From Mermis nigrescens (Eukaryota; Nematoda; Enoplea; Mermithida; Mermithidae), in NCBI GenBank assembly GCA_036768485.1, contig JAVLUZ010000355.1, positions 62,001-126,000 on the forward strand: DNA of 64,000 nucleotides, written 5' to 3'. The position numbers and the translations under genes are program-made. This document shows, in pieces, positions 45,778-55,987 of the stretch (positions are counted from its first letter, which is position 1; the number at the start of each line of letters is the position of its first letter). The notes beneath the pieces were generated by a model. The model had not been told where the DNA came from, searched no databases, and was given only the letters and a program-made list of their open reading frames with translations.

Positions 45778-45965
45778 CATAGGTAGCGCGTTAGACGCGT
45801 ACCTATAATATACTTGAATACGCCTAACACCTGTAAACCCCTACAGCTATAACGGGAAAAGATAATTTCGAATGATAATTTTGAAAAATTGTCTTTTTTG
45901 TTTACACTACTCAATACATAGTTAGTATGAGTGTGTAAAGTTCTAGTGTAACCTTATAACATAGG
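45778..45965 (-). mobile_element. M-family terminal fragment
   Basis: Reverse-orientation M end: CATAGGTAGCGCGTTAGACG hairpin region, ACCTATAATATACTTGAATA, then CGTTATAGCTG-type and TTTACAC-type sequence. It lies in the intron between ATF7IP-like exons a and b. Confidence 0.7.
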
Positions 45966-46102
45966 GCGATCTGTTTCAAAACCCCACTTGCAACTCAACC
46001 GTACCGCTTCTGATGCTCAATATAGGATAAAATAAATATATAAATAGATAAAAAACATGAATAACTAATCAAATATCAATAATAAATAGTTGAAAAACGT
46101 AC

Positions 46103-46458
46103 CTGAATTAACTGTTCTTTGGAAAGTCTAATCAAACTTTCATCGTTGTAAAATTTTCTCATTTTCGTTGTTCGCACTAATGAATCATCAGAAATAACAT
46201 CCTCCGACGTACTGGCGACACTAAGTACATTGTCTTTCAACTTCGCTTCGCTTCCAGCCGGACTATTATTTGAGCAGCTTTTTTCTAAAGCATTTGATGC
46301 ATTGTTCAACGATTTATTTTTCGATTTTAAATCTGAAGCTGCCTCAATCCGCCGCTTTACAGATTCTCTCTGAATTGGCGTTAGTGGCATCAGGCGATTA
46401 GGAGTAAATCCATTTTTTATCAGAGTAGCAGGAATCGAATCGCCCATACCGAGAGCTT
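46103..46458 (-). CDS. ATF7IP-like: ATF7IP-like exon a
   Basis: Most upstream exon recognised of a nuclear protein of the ATF7IP (MCAF1, fly windei) type, which stabilises and guides the H3K9 methyltransferase SETDB1. Exons a-e (46458-46103, 45723-45568, 45162-45051, 33714-33376, 31813-31639) join in phase into about 379 codons. This exon has GFTPNRLMPLTPIQRESVKR then RIEAAS, a Ser/Asn/Lys-rich disordered stretch with basic and acidic patches, and at its end the coiled-coil start DESLIRLSKEQLIQ. The acceptor is TTTCCTTTCAG and the donor ATTCAG/GTACGT. It could start at the internal ATG (46447) or continue from upstream exons (the acceptor implies phase 1). Human ATF7IP is much longer at its N-terminus. 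Confidence 0.68.
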
Positions 46459-46488
46459 CTGAAAGGAAATAATAAATCGCTCATACAA

Positions 46489-46923
46489 GAGCATGGGGTT
46501 AGTTAATACCCCCTCAGCTTTGAAAAACAAATAGCTATACAACCATTTTGGCTGAAAAAACATTGCTATATATCCTTTTTGGGATCATAAAATTAGCTAT
46601 ATAGCTTTTTTGGGCTCAGAAAACTAGCTATACAGCCTTTTTTAGACTCAGAAACATACCGCGTGAGCTAATAAATGCTATATAGTTGTCTTTCCTGAGT
46701 TTCAAAATGATATATAGCTATTTTCCCATCTCCAAAAAAGGCTAAATAAGTATGTTTAGTCCAAAAAGGTCTATGTACCTGTCTTTGAGTCCAAAAAGAC
46801 TATAAAGCTAGTTTTATGAGCCCAAGAAGGCTATATAGCTAATTTTCTGCGCCCAAAAGGACTATAAAGCCGTTTTTACAAAGCACTTAGCCCCCCTAAA
46901 AGTGTGACCTTGCGCACCTATGG
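46489..46923. mobile_element. G-family element, complete copy
   Basis: Starts CATGGGGTTAGTTAATACCC, carries the ~30-40 bp tandem unit (GGCTATATAGCT..TTTTCTG.GCCC), and ends GTGACCTTGCGCACCTATG. Same order as the D1-split copy at 37408/44392. Confidence 0.75.
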
Positions 46924-48215
46924 AATCGCCCTTCCATTAGCCGTAGAAACGAGAAATAAGAAATTATTAAACAGTGTATTACTTTCTTAAATATGTTTTA
47001 CTTTCTCAATTATGTTTTGTGATGAAAATAGAAATTGATTCCGAGTACATACTTCTTATGCTCGTTCTAGAGACTGTCATTTAGATAGGTTTGCTTAATT
47101 AACAGCTAGTGGTTTGTTACGGCCTAACTCAAATACCTACATTCACCGTCTTTTTCAGCAATGTGGTTATATTATAGTCCAAGTCAAAATTTTTTTCCAA
47201 ATTTCGGTCCACATTTTTTTTGGATGTCTAAAACGTTCTAAAATATAGTCTTTTACTTTCATTCACTTCTCCCTTACTACTATAATTCTTTTTACCTCAT
47301 AATCAATGCTAAATGAATCCGCTTTAAAAAGGGGGTCTGAGGTGGCAGTCAGCTTAAAAATAGTACACGTTCATCAGCAAAACTGATGATCATCGACAAA
47401 AATTTTTTCATCCTTCTTGCCAAATCTCATTTTCCGCGTACAACCTGTGAAGAACAGAGATGAAAAATATGTTTTAGGCTGTTTAAAGACAGAATATGAC
47501 ATGTTTAAACCGCGCGCTTGGGGCTACATAGATTTTAATTAATTTTTTTACTAAAAAAACGGGAAAAAATGTTCTCATATTTCATTTTGGTTGAAGGGGC
47601 AAGGCAATCTAATCTTCTATGCAACTTTCAACTTTATTTCTAGGTAAGCGACGGACGAGTCTGTGCAGCAGATGAGAATTTCCCATCACAGTAAAATTCT
47701 AGGGCAAATTGTCAATAAAAGTGCAGCAGCTGGCACAGCGAGGCCTAAACGTCAATAAAAAGCGATAAGAGTAAATTATTGGAAAATTTAGAAATTTTAG
47801 CACTCGGAACCGCATTTCTGCATTACGAAAATTTTCCACAAATGCCAACCAAATCCTAAAATTTTCTTTCCATTTTTCAAAGTTTTGGTTGGCAAATAAG
47901 CAAAAAATTGGAAAAACGGTGCCTACATTACATGTAAAACCCCAATAAAAGTTATATGGTAAAAGCTAGCCTGCCTTCCTGCCTTCTTCTGATGTGTTTG
48001 TCTGAAATTTTTCTGAGACCGCCCGGCGCCCATGAGGTGCTATTGCACCCGTGCACTCCATGTCCTTACGCCCCTGCTGGCAGTGGCAGGCACTTTCTCT
48101 CTTTGCGACGAGATCGTTAGGAAGTTGCGATCGTATTAGGAGAGAACTCAATGTGGGTAGGTAAACAACGAGCGTCTAAGGATAGCATCTGGTGCATGTA
48201 GAAAACACAGATACT
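46924..48215. other. Upstream of ATF7IP-like exon a
   Basis: No exon confirmed. A strong acceptor-like sequence (minus strand, CATCTCTGTTCTTCACAG near 47450) is followed by a 22-codon frame without a matching donor. 47990-48090 has a CATGTCCTTACGCCCCTG end typical of hAT elements, partner end not found. Confidence 0.4.
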
Positions 48216-48221
48216 GTAATA

Positions 48222-48418
48222 CATGTAAGAGGAAGATGGGGGATCAACCACCCGAAGTCGGTCGTCCCCCTCCAGAACATTTTTGACCCCTCTTGATTTT
48301 TGGAAAAAATTGAAATTTTTGGTCGTTTTTAGACGATTTTTGGCTAAAAATTGAGGTCATTCCCACTAGAAGTGGCCGGGATTCTCCCTCCAAAAATTTT
48401 GAGCTGTTACATGTACTG
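48222..48418 (-). mobile_element. J-family MITE
   Basis: Left ATACATGTAAGAGGAAGATG, interior CGAAGTCGGTCGTCCCCCTC and TGAGGTCATTCCCACTAG, right TTTTGAGCTGTTACATGTA. Confidence 0.7.
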
Positions 48419-48764
48419 TCTGAGTGATCTTTCAAGATACCTGATCCTTATTTTTTTGTTTACGCTTAGTGAATGCGACAAGAGAAGTCGGGTTTGGATA
48501 TCGGCTTCCTATGTTTTGTACAGCACCGTGCGCTGTCCTTAGGCATTCGTTAGAAAACAAAGCTACCCTAATATATTTTTTGTCTTGTTTAGACTTAGTC
48601 AGGCCCTTATCCAGGCGGGATAGAGGGACACCACCGTTCTTTTCCACATTTAGGAGTTTTTTGTAAAGCAAAATTTCGAGATGTGGAAAAAATTTTGGGC
48701 TTGGTTGACAAAGTGGAAAATTTTTTGTAATGCAAAAATGTATTCTAGGAAGGTAAAATACCAA

Positions 48765-50272
48765 CAGGGCCGGCCCGTGGGTGAGGCGACCGAGGCCTGT
48801 GCCTTAGGCCTCAGGACAAAAAAGGCCCCTAATTTTTCTTATTTTTTAATTTAAATTTTAGTTTGATAAAAATTCTAAATTAAGTGTATTATAGGTAGAT
48901 TCAATCAAATCATAACACAATAAAAATGGATCGAGGCCTCCCTGGCTCAGCTTTGACAATAGTTCCTCCTACTGCTTTTCTTTATAATGTTGCTTGATAT
49001 GAAATAGTCCGGCAAATTGCAGACAGAACTTTGTCATAAATGGACGACAGCAAAGGGCTCATACCTATGTAATGAAGGACACATATGTACGTAATGGAGC
49101 TGTTTTTATCAAGTTGCATAATAGTAAAAATATCATCAGTGTACGGAATTTTCCGCACGCGCCGTGAACCATATGTTCTTCATGTTCATAAAAATTTTTG
49201 TGAGAAATTCTTGTAGATTAAAACACATGATGCTTCTGCATTTTTAAAATGTAATGCTTGCATTTTGTTTCCACTTCTCGGAATTTTTTGAATCACTGAA
49301 ACGCTTTAGTCTGCATACGAAAATTGGCCTATTTTTGTGTTGATAACTTTGACCGCTTTAACCTAATTTCATTTTGGCTGTACGAGTTACATTTTTCATC
49401 AAATCGCATGTGTTGAATTCGAATTACTTTTTATAATAAGTGATAAAAATTTCCCATTCTCGATTTGTTTCGTGCGAATTTTTCTCCTTTTGTTTAACCT
49501 CCGATGCGAAAAAACGGCGACAGTTTGATTATTAAGGTTTTGATTAAACGATAGATGTTACAAAACAGTTTGAAATTGACTTTTTCAAAAAATCAGCCTT
49601 AAATTCATTGAACGAAAGATTTATTTTACTTTAAGATTTTCGTGACAAATATGACTTTTCATTCAATATTAGAAAATTATGCTCAAAAAATGTCAGCGAC
49701 GTTGAGTAACACCGCACCGACATGTAAATTTGTTTAATTGACGGTAATGATATGGACATTATTGCAAGTGACTTGGCAAGTGAATTGGTCACGCTTTCAA
49801 AAATTATTGGTATCTAAATCTAAATCGACCTAAGTATGCTCGATACATTGAAATTCGTTCACAAAAAAAGACTAGCTGAAATATTTCCAAATTGTTGTCT
49901 CGCATTGCGAATTTTACTGACTTCGCCTGTTACGGTAGCTGGCGCAGAGAGGAGCTTCTCGAAACTAAAGATCATTAAAACGTATCTATGCGGTCAACCT
50001 TGGGTTAAGAGAAACTTTCCAATTTGGCTATTATTTATAGTGAACATAAACAAGGAAAGCTATGAAATATTTGCAGCGGTGGAAGCTAGACGAAAGCCTT
50101 TATAAGGTATGTGTGTATTAACATTGTGCTTTTGTCTCTCCGGTTATGTAACGTAAATAAAATACAGTAAAAATGAGTGAATGTACATTACAAAATTGCG
50201 TGAGAAATTTCCGTGGAAAGGCCCCATTTTTTGTTCTCGCCTCAGGCCTCACTGATGCACGGGCCGGGCCTG
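48765..50272 (+). mobile_element. hAT deletion derivative (TIR CAGGGCCGGCCCGTG)
   Basis: Ends CAGGGCCGGCCCGTGGGTGA and, inverted, CAGGCCCGGCCCGTGCATCA. AATACCAA is repeated exactly at 48757-48764 and 50273-50280. It keeps only the C-terminal transposase segment (49836-50105), so it cannot move by itself. It is inserted in N-family sequence. Confidence 0.9.
49836..50105 (+). pseudogene. hAT transposase dimerisation-domain fragment
   Basis: 89 codons. IFPNCCLALRILLTSPVTVA followed by GAERSFSKLKIIKTYL is the hAT C-terminal dimerisation domain (family motif PVTVASAERSFSKLK), as in ZMYM1-like/TTF-type hAT proteins. The catalytic part (the upstream DDE acidic residues) and the zinc finger are absent from the 1.5-kb element, and the last ~35 residues drift from the family pattern. 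A non-functional relic; the element start gives no full-length frame. Confidence 0.85.
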
Positions 50273-50603
50273 AATACCAAAATGCGGATTTAGTTAATTT
50301 TATACTTGCTATTAGGGATGCAACGGGTAGAGAATTTCGGTGTATTCGGCTTCGGGTTCGGGTAGTTCATCCAAGTTTATTCGGTTTCGGGTTCGGGTAG
50401 TCCACTTCAATTTATTCGGGTTCGAGTTCGGGTTCGGGTATCAAAATTAATACCCGATCGGGTTCGGGTTCGGGTATTTCAATAAGTATATAGGAATACC
50501 AGTGCATAGCGAATTTCTTAGGTACATGTAAGCCAGATGTTACAATTTTTATTTTTAGATGCCTAGTGCCTAATTATTCAATATGTTTCACTCAAGTTTC
50601 CAG

Positions 50604-52277
50604 CATAGGCGTAGCCAGGGGGGCATTGGGGGCACATGCCCCCAGAAAATTTTCAGAAATTATGTTGATTTTTCTGGCGCAATCTGTCCAGAACATTGAG
50701 TTCAAAAAGGCACAAACGTCCAAATATTCCGGCGCTTCGCGCCGAGTCATTATTATTTATTGTTATACAGATCGAATGAGTTTAAAAGCTTGAACCTGCT
50801 AAAATAATCCAGCACTTCGCATCACTTTAGTGATTTAATGCACTATGAGTTCATTGAATGAAACTGCGCATGCTTGTTGAGCTTGATAGTGAAAGTGCGA
50901 AAATGCTTGCGTACCAATTTGTCTATTCTCTGCTCTGTTTTTCCTTCCTTACAAGGACACATAATTATATTTTAAACGAAAGGAAAGGCCAAATTTTCTT
51001 GTGGTTTTGCGCATTTTCTGTTTTCTAAACTAGTTAATAAGAAGGCCACAAATGGGCCTGAAAACGGTAAGAACAAAATTTTCATTGATACATTTTCCTA
51101 TATCTTATTGGCAGCGACAAAAGGTGGGCGGCACCCAAGTTCTGGGGGAGGGAGCAAGATTTTCTTAAAGGTCGAAAAATAGCCTTAAAATGGTGGTATG
51201 GCGAAAAAACTCCATTTTTCAACGTTTCTCATCAAGCACTATCCCTTGGCATCAAAAAATTGCGAAAAAACAACAACAAAGATTTCAAAAATTGATTTCT
51301 GGGGGTATTCTGATTTATGAGGGGTATCTTGGTTTCTCGGGAGGGGGGGTACATACCCTCAACCCCCCCGCACTCCCAGGTATGGCAGCGACCCGTTGCT
51401 GCGCTATGTAATTAGCAGAGGTCTAGAAACGTATTTCAGCTCAGAAGTTTTGTGCAATGTAGGAGTTCATCAATTTTAAGTGTTTTTGGGCTTAATTCAG
51501 AACCGAGATTTTGCCGATTTTGCGAAAATTTCAACGTTACTGATTAGAAATTAGAGTGTTTTTTTACGAAATTTTCCGGGTTCTGCCCCGGACCCTGCTG
51601 GGGGCGCTTGAGCGCACCACCCCAGACCCCCAGCCGTACAATCTCGTTGCACATGTGCAAAGAGATTTTTAGGAGGACAGAAAAGGTAGAAGGATTAGGA
51701 ATTTTTAAAAATTTCCGGCATTTAACGCCGGAATTAGTTTATCTGTTCTGTATGTTTTAAGCGGTATTAATTGAGTTTAAAGCGCAAAAACGTCAAAATT
51801 TTTCTGCGCACAGCACCGCCGGTTACTGTTCTTTCTTTTTGTAAAGCTCCAGTATTGCGTTTATGAGCCTGAATCTCCCAAAATATCTTCATACTAAGTT
51901 GTTAATTCGTAGTTTTCCTGTTCTGCTCTATCAGACTATTAGTATTCACAGAGCTACAACATGTTAAGGGCAGTAAAAAATGACCGAATTTCTTGGTGCT
52001 TTGCGCCACTTATGATTTCCTAACTGTTTGTCAATAAAAAGGCTGTAAATTCTACATGAAAACGGTAAAAATTTCGAAATTTTTCGGCGCTTCGCGCCTC
52101 TTTACACTTATTGTATTTTTGATCATCAGAAACCCATAAATTAGCTAAGCTTCACTACTAAAGGTCGAAAAACTCAGTTCTGCTATACATGTATAACGTT
52201 GCTGGCATTCAATGCAAAAGTAGTCTTAAAAAATTTTTGTGTATGCCCCCCAAACCAAAATCCTGGCTATGCCTCTG
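50604..52277. mobile_element. E: hAT-type element inside D2
   Basis: Ends CATAGGCGTAGCCAGG and, inverted, CAGAGGCATAGCCAGG. GTTTCCAG is perfect on both sides (50596-50603 and 52278-52285). It contains two exact GGCGCTTCGCGCC hairpins (near 50742 and 52086), a GTGCTTTGCGCC variant and the F element. No transposase frame. Confidence 0.92.
51119..51384 (+). mobile_element. F-family MITE inside E
   Basis: Starts AAAAGGTGGGCGGC and ends, inverted, CATACCTGGGAGTGC. GCAGCGAC is perfect on both sides (51111-51118 and 51385-51392). F body intact (AACGTTTCTCATCAAGCACT). Confidence 0.9.
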
Positions 52278-52882
52278 GTTTCCAGTGATTTTCCTTCCTC
52301 CTCTCAGTGTGCAAAAACGCTAATGTAAATGAGAGGTAGCGCTCTGTGTATTGTGTCTGATATACACCTACAAAAACATTAACAACTATTGCTGAGATTG
52401 TCGTCTAGGATTTTATTTATTCGTGAAGTTAAATTTGATAGAAACCAAGTTTAATTACGACCAAAGAAGCAGTGTTTAGCATTTTATACGATATCATTTG
52501 GCAATCGTTTTGTGAAATAAAAAGATTAAAAATTCACGTGAATCGATTGAAATATACCACTTAATTACATAGCCATTCATGTGTATATACTTGATAACTA
52601 CATGAAATTCAGCGTTTTAGGGTCGAGCAAACTGAAAACGGCGCAAAAAGCCGAAAATTTCTGAATCTTCGACATACAAATGTGGGATTTTAGAGCTTAA
52701 AAATACCCGAATAAACCCGAATAAAATCCATAAACATTCGGGTTCGGGTAGTTCTAATAATTTTATTCGGGTTCGGGGTTCGGGTCCGGGTAGTCAAGTT
52801 CACTTTATTCGGATTCGGGTTCGGGTCCTGAATTTCGTTCGGGTACCCGAGTATTCGGGTTCGAGTACCCGTTGCATCCCTA

Positions 52883-53400
52883 CTTGCTATTGATGTTAAG
52901 GCCGCGCCGCGCAAATTGCAGCCCCTTCATCGATACTTGTTCAAGAACTTTACTATGATTGAAAATCCTCATCTGCTGCACGGATTTTTTTGACAATTTT
53001 TTAATGCGAAAATGCGTTTTAGAGTGGTGAAATGTCAAAAAAATTTCGGCCATTTTAATTTGTTACTGGTCATTGTTGTTTAGGCCGCGCCGGATTCGGA
53101 TAATTTCTGTAATGCGGAAATGCGTTTAACAGATTAAAATGAGCGTTATATTCATCGCAGTACACTTAATTTACAATTAAAAAATGTTCAGACTCGTTTT
53201 TGGTCTCGAAATTAAATGTAGGATCGGCTTTCTGCAAAAAATTAGTTTTCCAACATGAGCGCTCAATTTTTTAACGTTTTTAGACCCCCAAAAAATGTGA
53301 GCCAAAATCTAAAATGTGGTAAAATTTTCGGTATGATTCACACTGTGAATCAAATCGCTAGGAAAAAACGGTGGGGGCACATGCCCCTACCCCCAAATGT
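52883..53400. repeat. N-family tandem units
   Basis: Variants of AAGGCCGCGCCG, CAATTTTTTAATGCGAAAATG and GCGTTTTAGAGTGGTGAAA, the same units as at 61517-62060 and 63085-63560, followed by CATGAGCGCTCAATTTTTTA and the near-palindrome GATTCACACTGTGAATC. Confidence 0.65.
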
Positions 53401-53584
53401 AATTTGAGTGCATCTAAGGATGTCTTTCGTTTTTGGAGGTTTTACGCAGAAAATGAGACCCGTGCAAAATGCGAGAATGATAGACATTTTCTAGTAATGA
53501 CAAAGAAGTTTAGTTATTAACTTTGAGTATTTTTAGACTGGTATCAGAACCAAAATAAGGCTGCTTTTATGAAAATTTTAACGT

Positions 53585-53965
53585 TACGATCAGACATGCA
53601 CAGTACGGCTATTCTGAGGGGTGGGGCTGAAATTTGAAAGTGCATTTTTTGGCCCAAAAATGCTGGGTACGCGTCAAAAACATCGGTTTTTGGTGTTTCT
53701 GACGATGCTCTATCTTCCTAGAGCATAAAAACATGAAAACAATTCTTTAAAAAAATCAAAAAAGTCGAACAAATCCGACAAAATATAATCAAAACATGAG
53801 TACATTGGCCCGAGGCGCTGAAAATTTGTCATTTTTGAGCAAAGAGATAGCTAAAACCGCTTTAAAAAGCACCTTTTCTACAATTTATCAAAGACTTTCG
53901 AAAAATCGCGAGTTCCGGGGGAGGGGGTGGTGGAAAACTTTCGGGAGTGGGGGAAGCGTGAAAAT
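53585..53965 (-). mobile_element. K-family MITE
   Basis: Left CAGACATGCACAGTACGGCT, then GTTTCTGACGATGCTCTATC, GGCCCGAGGCGCTG (hairpin variant), and a G-rich right end. Confidence 0.6.
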
Positions 53966-54063
53966 TTTTCTGGGAATGAAACCAGTGATCGACCAGGCTA
54001 AAAAACCGGGCCTGGACTTAGCCACCGGGCCCAGGCCTACATGATTAAGGATATACACACATG

Positions 54064-54241
54064 CATACATTTAAGGGGGATGGGGAGATCCCCCATCCAA
54101 AGTCCATCATCCTCCCCATTCCCCTGAGCCCGCAAATTTTTGACCTTTCCTGGCCGTTTTTCGGTGTTCTTGGCCATTTTTGGCCAAAAACTGGAGGTCA
54201 TTACTCCTACCCCAATTTTGAGCCGTTACATGTATGTACAC
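54064..54241 (-). mobile_element. J-family MITE
   Basis: Left CATACATTTAAGGGGGATGG, right TTTTGAGCCGTTACATGTAT. A compact 175-bp version with CTGGAGGTCATTACTCC inside. Confidence 0.7.
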
Positions 54242-54635
54242 CATACATGCATATAGGGAGGTGAGGGGAGGGGTTATAACCCCCTGAAGGGTCAGCCGGA
54301 CAGGTACTGTCCGGCGATTTTGAGCTGACGGAACGTTTTTTTGCATCACTTTTAAGGTCAAAAGCAGTAAAATGTCAACAATTTTTCCACTCAAAAAGCG
54401 CACAAAATGATAATTTTTTGCATTTTTTAATGTTAAAAGTGATATAACGCGGTCGGTCAAAATGGACTAAAAATGCTTTAAAAATGCGATATTACCACAA
54501 AAAAACGTTTGATAGACTATTTTGACCATTTTGATCGTTGAAACAGCACAAAATCGTGAACATTAAATTTACTATTTTGGATTTTTGGGATTTCACTACC
54601 CCACCCCCTGCCGACCATGACCTTGTGTATCTTTG
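54242..54635 (+). mobile_element. H-family MITE with perfect TSD
   Basis: Ends CATACATGCATATAGGG and, inverted, CAAAGATACACAAGGTC. ATGTACAC is exact on both sides (54234-54241 and 54636-54643). It inserted next to the J element. Core: GGTCAGCCGGACAGGTACTG and GTCAAAATGGACTAAAAATG. Confidence 0.88.
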
Positions 54636-54649
54636 ATGTACACATAGAT

Positions 54650-55085
54650 ATATACGTAATATAGGTATACACAGGGGTTTTTTGTATTCGGCTAAGATTT
54701 TTCCAAATGTACAAAGACTTTCCAGGTCCGTCTTTGTACACGTACAAAGATTTTTAGGAAGACAAAAACAATTAAAAAGGTCCGAAATTCCCAAAAATTT
54801 TCGGAGCTTCGCGCGGAAATGAGTAATTGTCTGTCTTATACGTCTTTATAATGGCAGAATTTGTATGGAAAAATATCAAATTTTTCGGTACGCTTCGCGC
54901 CGTTTTGGGACAATTCTTAGTGATTTCTGTCGTCAGCAACCTAGAAATCAGCTAAAATACACAGCCAACGGTCGAAAAACCCTGTTTTTACCACACTAAA
55001 ATCGCTACTGCACCACATTATTGTACCTAAAAATTTGCATGTACAAAATGTACAGGATAAAAATTTGCTTGTACAAAATATCTAT
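54650..55085 (-). mobile_element. R-family element
   Basis: Reverse R copy: TTGTATTCGGCTAAGATTTT, CTTTGTACACGTACAAAG, TTCGGTACGCTTCGCGCCG near 54893, ending with AAATTTGCTTGTACAAAAT. Confidence 0.65.
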
Positions 55086-55980
55086 ATCTCGGTGATGGGA
55101 TGGCTCGTGAAAACCGCATTTTTTGACGTGCTCTATCAATTAAGATCATAAAATTCGAACTTTTTTCGAAAAAATTCTTTTCACTCAAAAAACTATTAAA
55201 AGTGTCATTTTATGGTCGCGTTTGGACCAAAATTATGGAATATATTACACATCCGGCGCGAGCGCCGCAAAATCGAAGATTTTACGACAAAGACATGCGA
55301 TTTTTCCATCTTTCCATGCATTATCTTACCATTCAATATTTTTTTCTGGCAAAGGGGGAGGGGCACAACCTTAAATACGGCCCTGTAAGCAGCATGTATA
55401 TATATACTTGTGCATGAATAAATAATACATGTATTAAGCTTACATAGATATAGTGAGACAAAAATACATACAAGATTTTAAATTAAGTATAAGTTAAAGA
55501 TACAAGATAAGTCATGACAGCAAGATATTATTATAAAGATAGGATAATGCTTTTTACAGAAGAGTTTGCCATTTATGTATATATTTTTAAAATTAATCAA
55601 CCTAGCTGTAAGGTAAGTGATCCATCAATGCTAGCGATCCTGATTATTCCCCACCATCCATGACCTTGACTGCAGCTTAAAGAATAAATGAAATTTTTAT
55701 GCATTATTTTTCAAATACATTCATTAATTAACTCCAATAAAATCATTTTTCTTAGGCTTGACACAGACAAGCAGCTTCGGATTTCACAGTGCATTTAAGT
55801 AAAACTAAAAACTTTGTTGGGCTCTTTGCGCCTAATCCTTTCTCAGCCAAGTCATTTATATCATTCTATGTGCATGGTTTAAAAAATCTAGCAGTCTCCG
55901 AACCCCCAAAATCATGTATGATTACAAAGGCATTTGAAAACTTCACCCTTCTTTAGAATTCCTATGCTGGACATGTCTGG
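55086..55980. other. Dispersed repeat and AT-rich spacer
   Basis: 55180-55380 repeats the CATCCGGCGCGAGCGCC block of 26600-26780. The remainder has no recognised feature. A K-like right end (CCTATGCTGGACATGTCTGG) lies just before B. Confidence 0.45.
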
Positions 55981-55987
55981 CTACGAC

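Larger units (their letters stand above)
50313..52882. mobile_element. D2: hAT-type element (CGGGTT-rich)
   Basis: Ends TAGGGATGCAACGGGTAG and, inverted, TAGGGATGCAACGGGTAC. CTTGCTAT is perfect on both sides (50305-50312 and 52883-52890). It has subterminal CGGGTTCGGGT arrays. It is split by E. Shares interior sequence with D1 in inverted orientation. Confidence 0.92.

Noticed and set aside
37408..46923. Target duplications for the two G-family elements
   Set aside because: I compared 8-bp flanks of both copies and found no convincing match, so none is claimed.
47376..47460. Possible extra 5' exon of the ATF7IP-like gene (minus strand, reading RKMRFGKKDEKIFVDD)
   Set aside because: It has a strong acceptor but a stop comes before any good donor, so it does not join exon a.
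48000..48150. Minus-strand frame with Cys and basic residues
   Set aside because: It overlaps a hAT-like terminus (CAGGGGCGTAAGGACATGG on the minus strand) and has no splice or family support.
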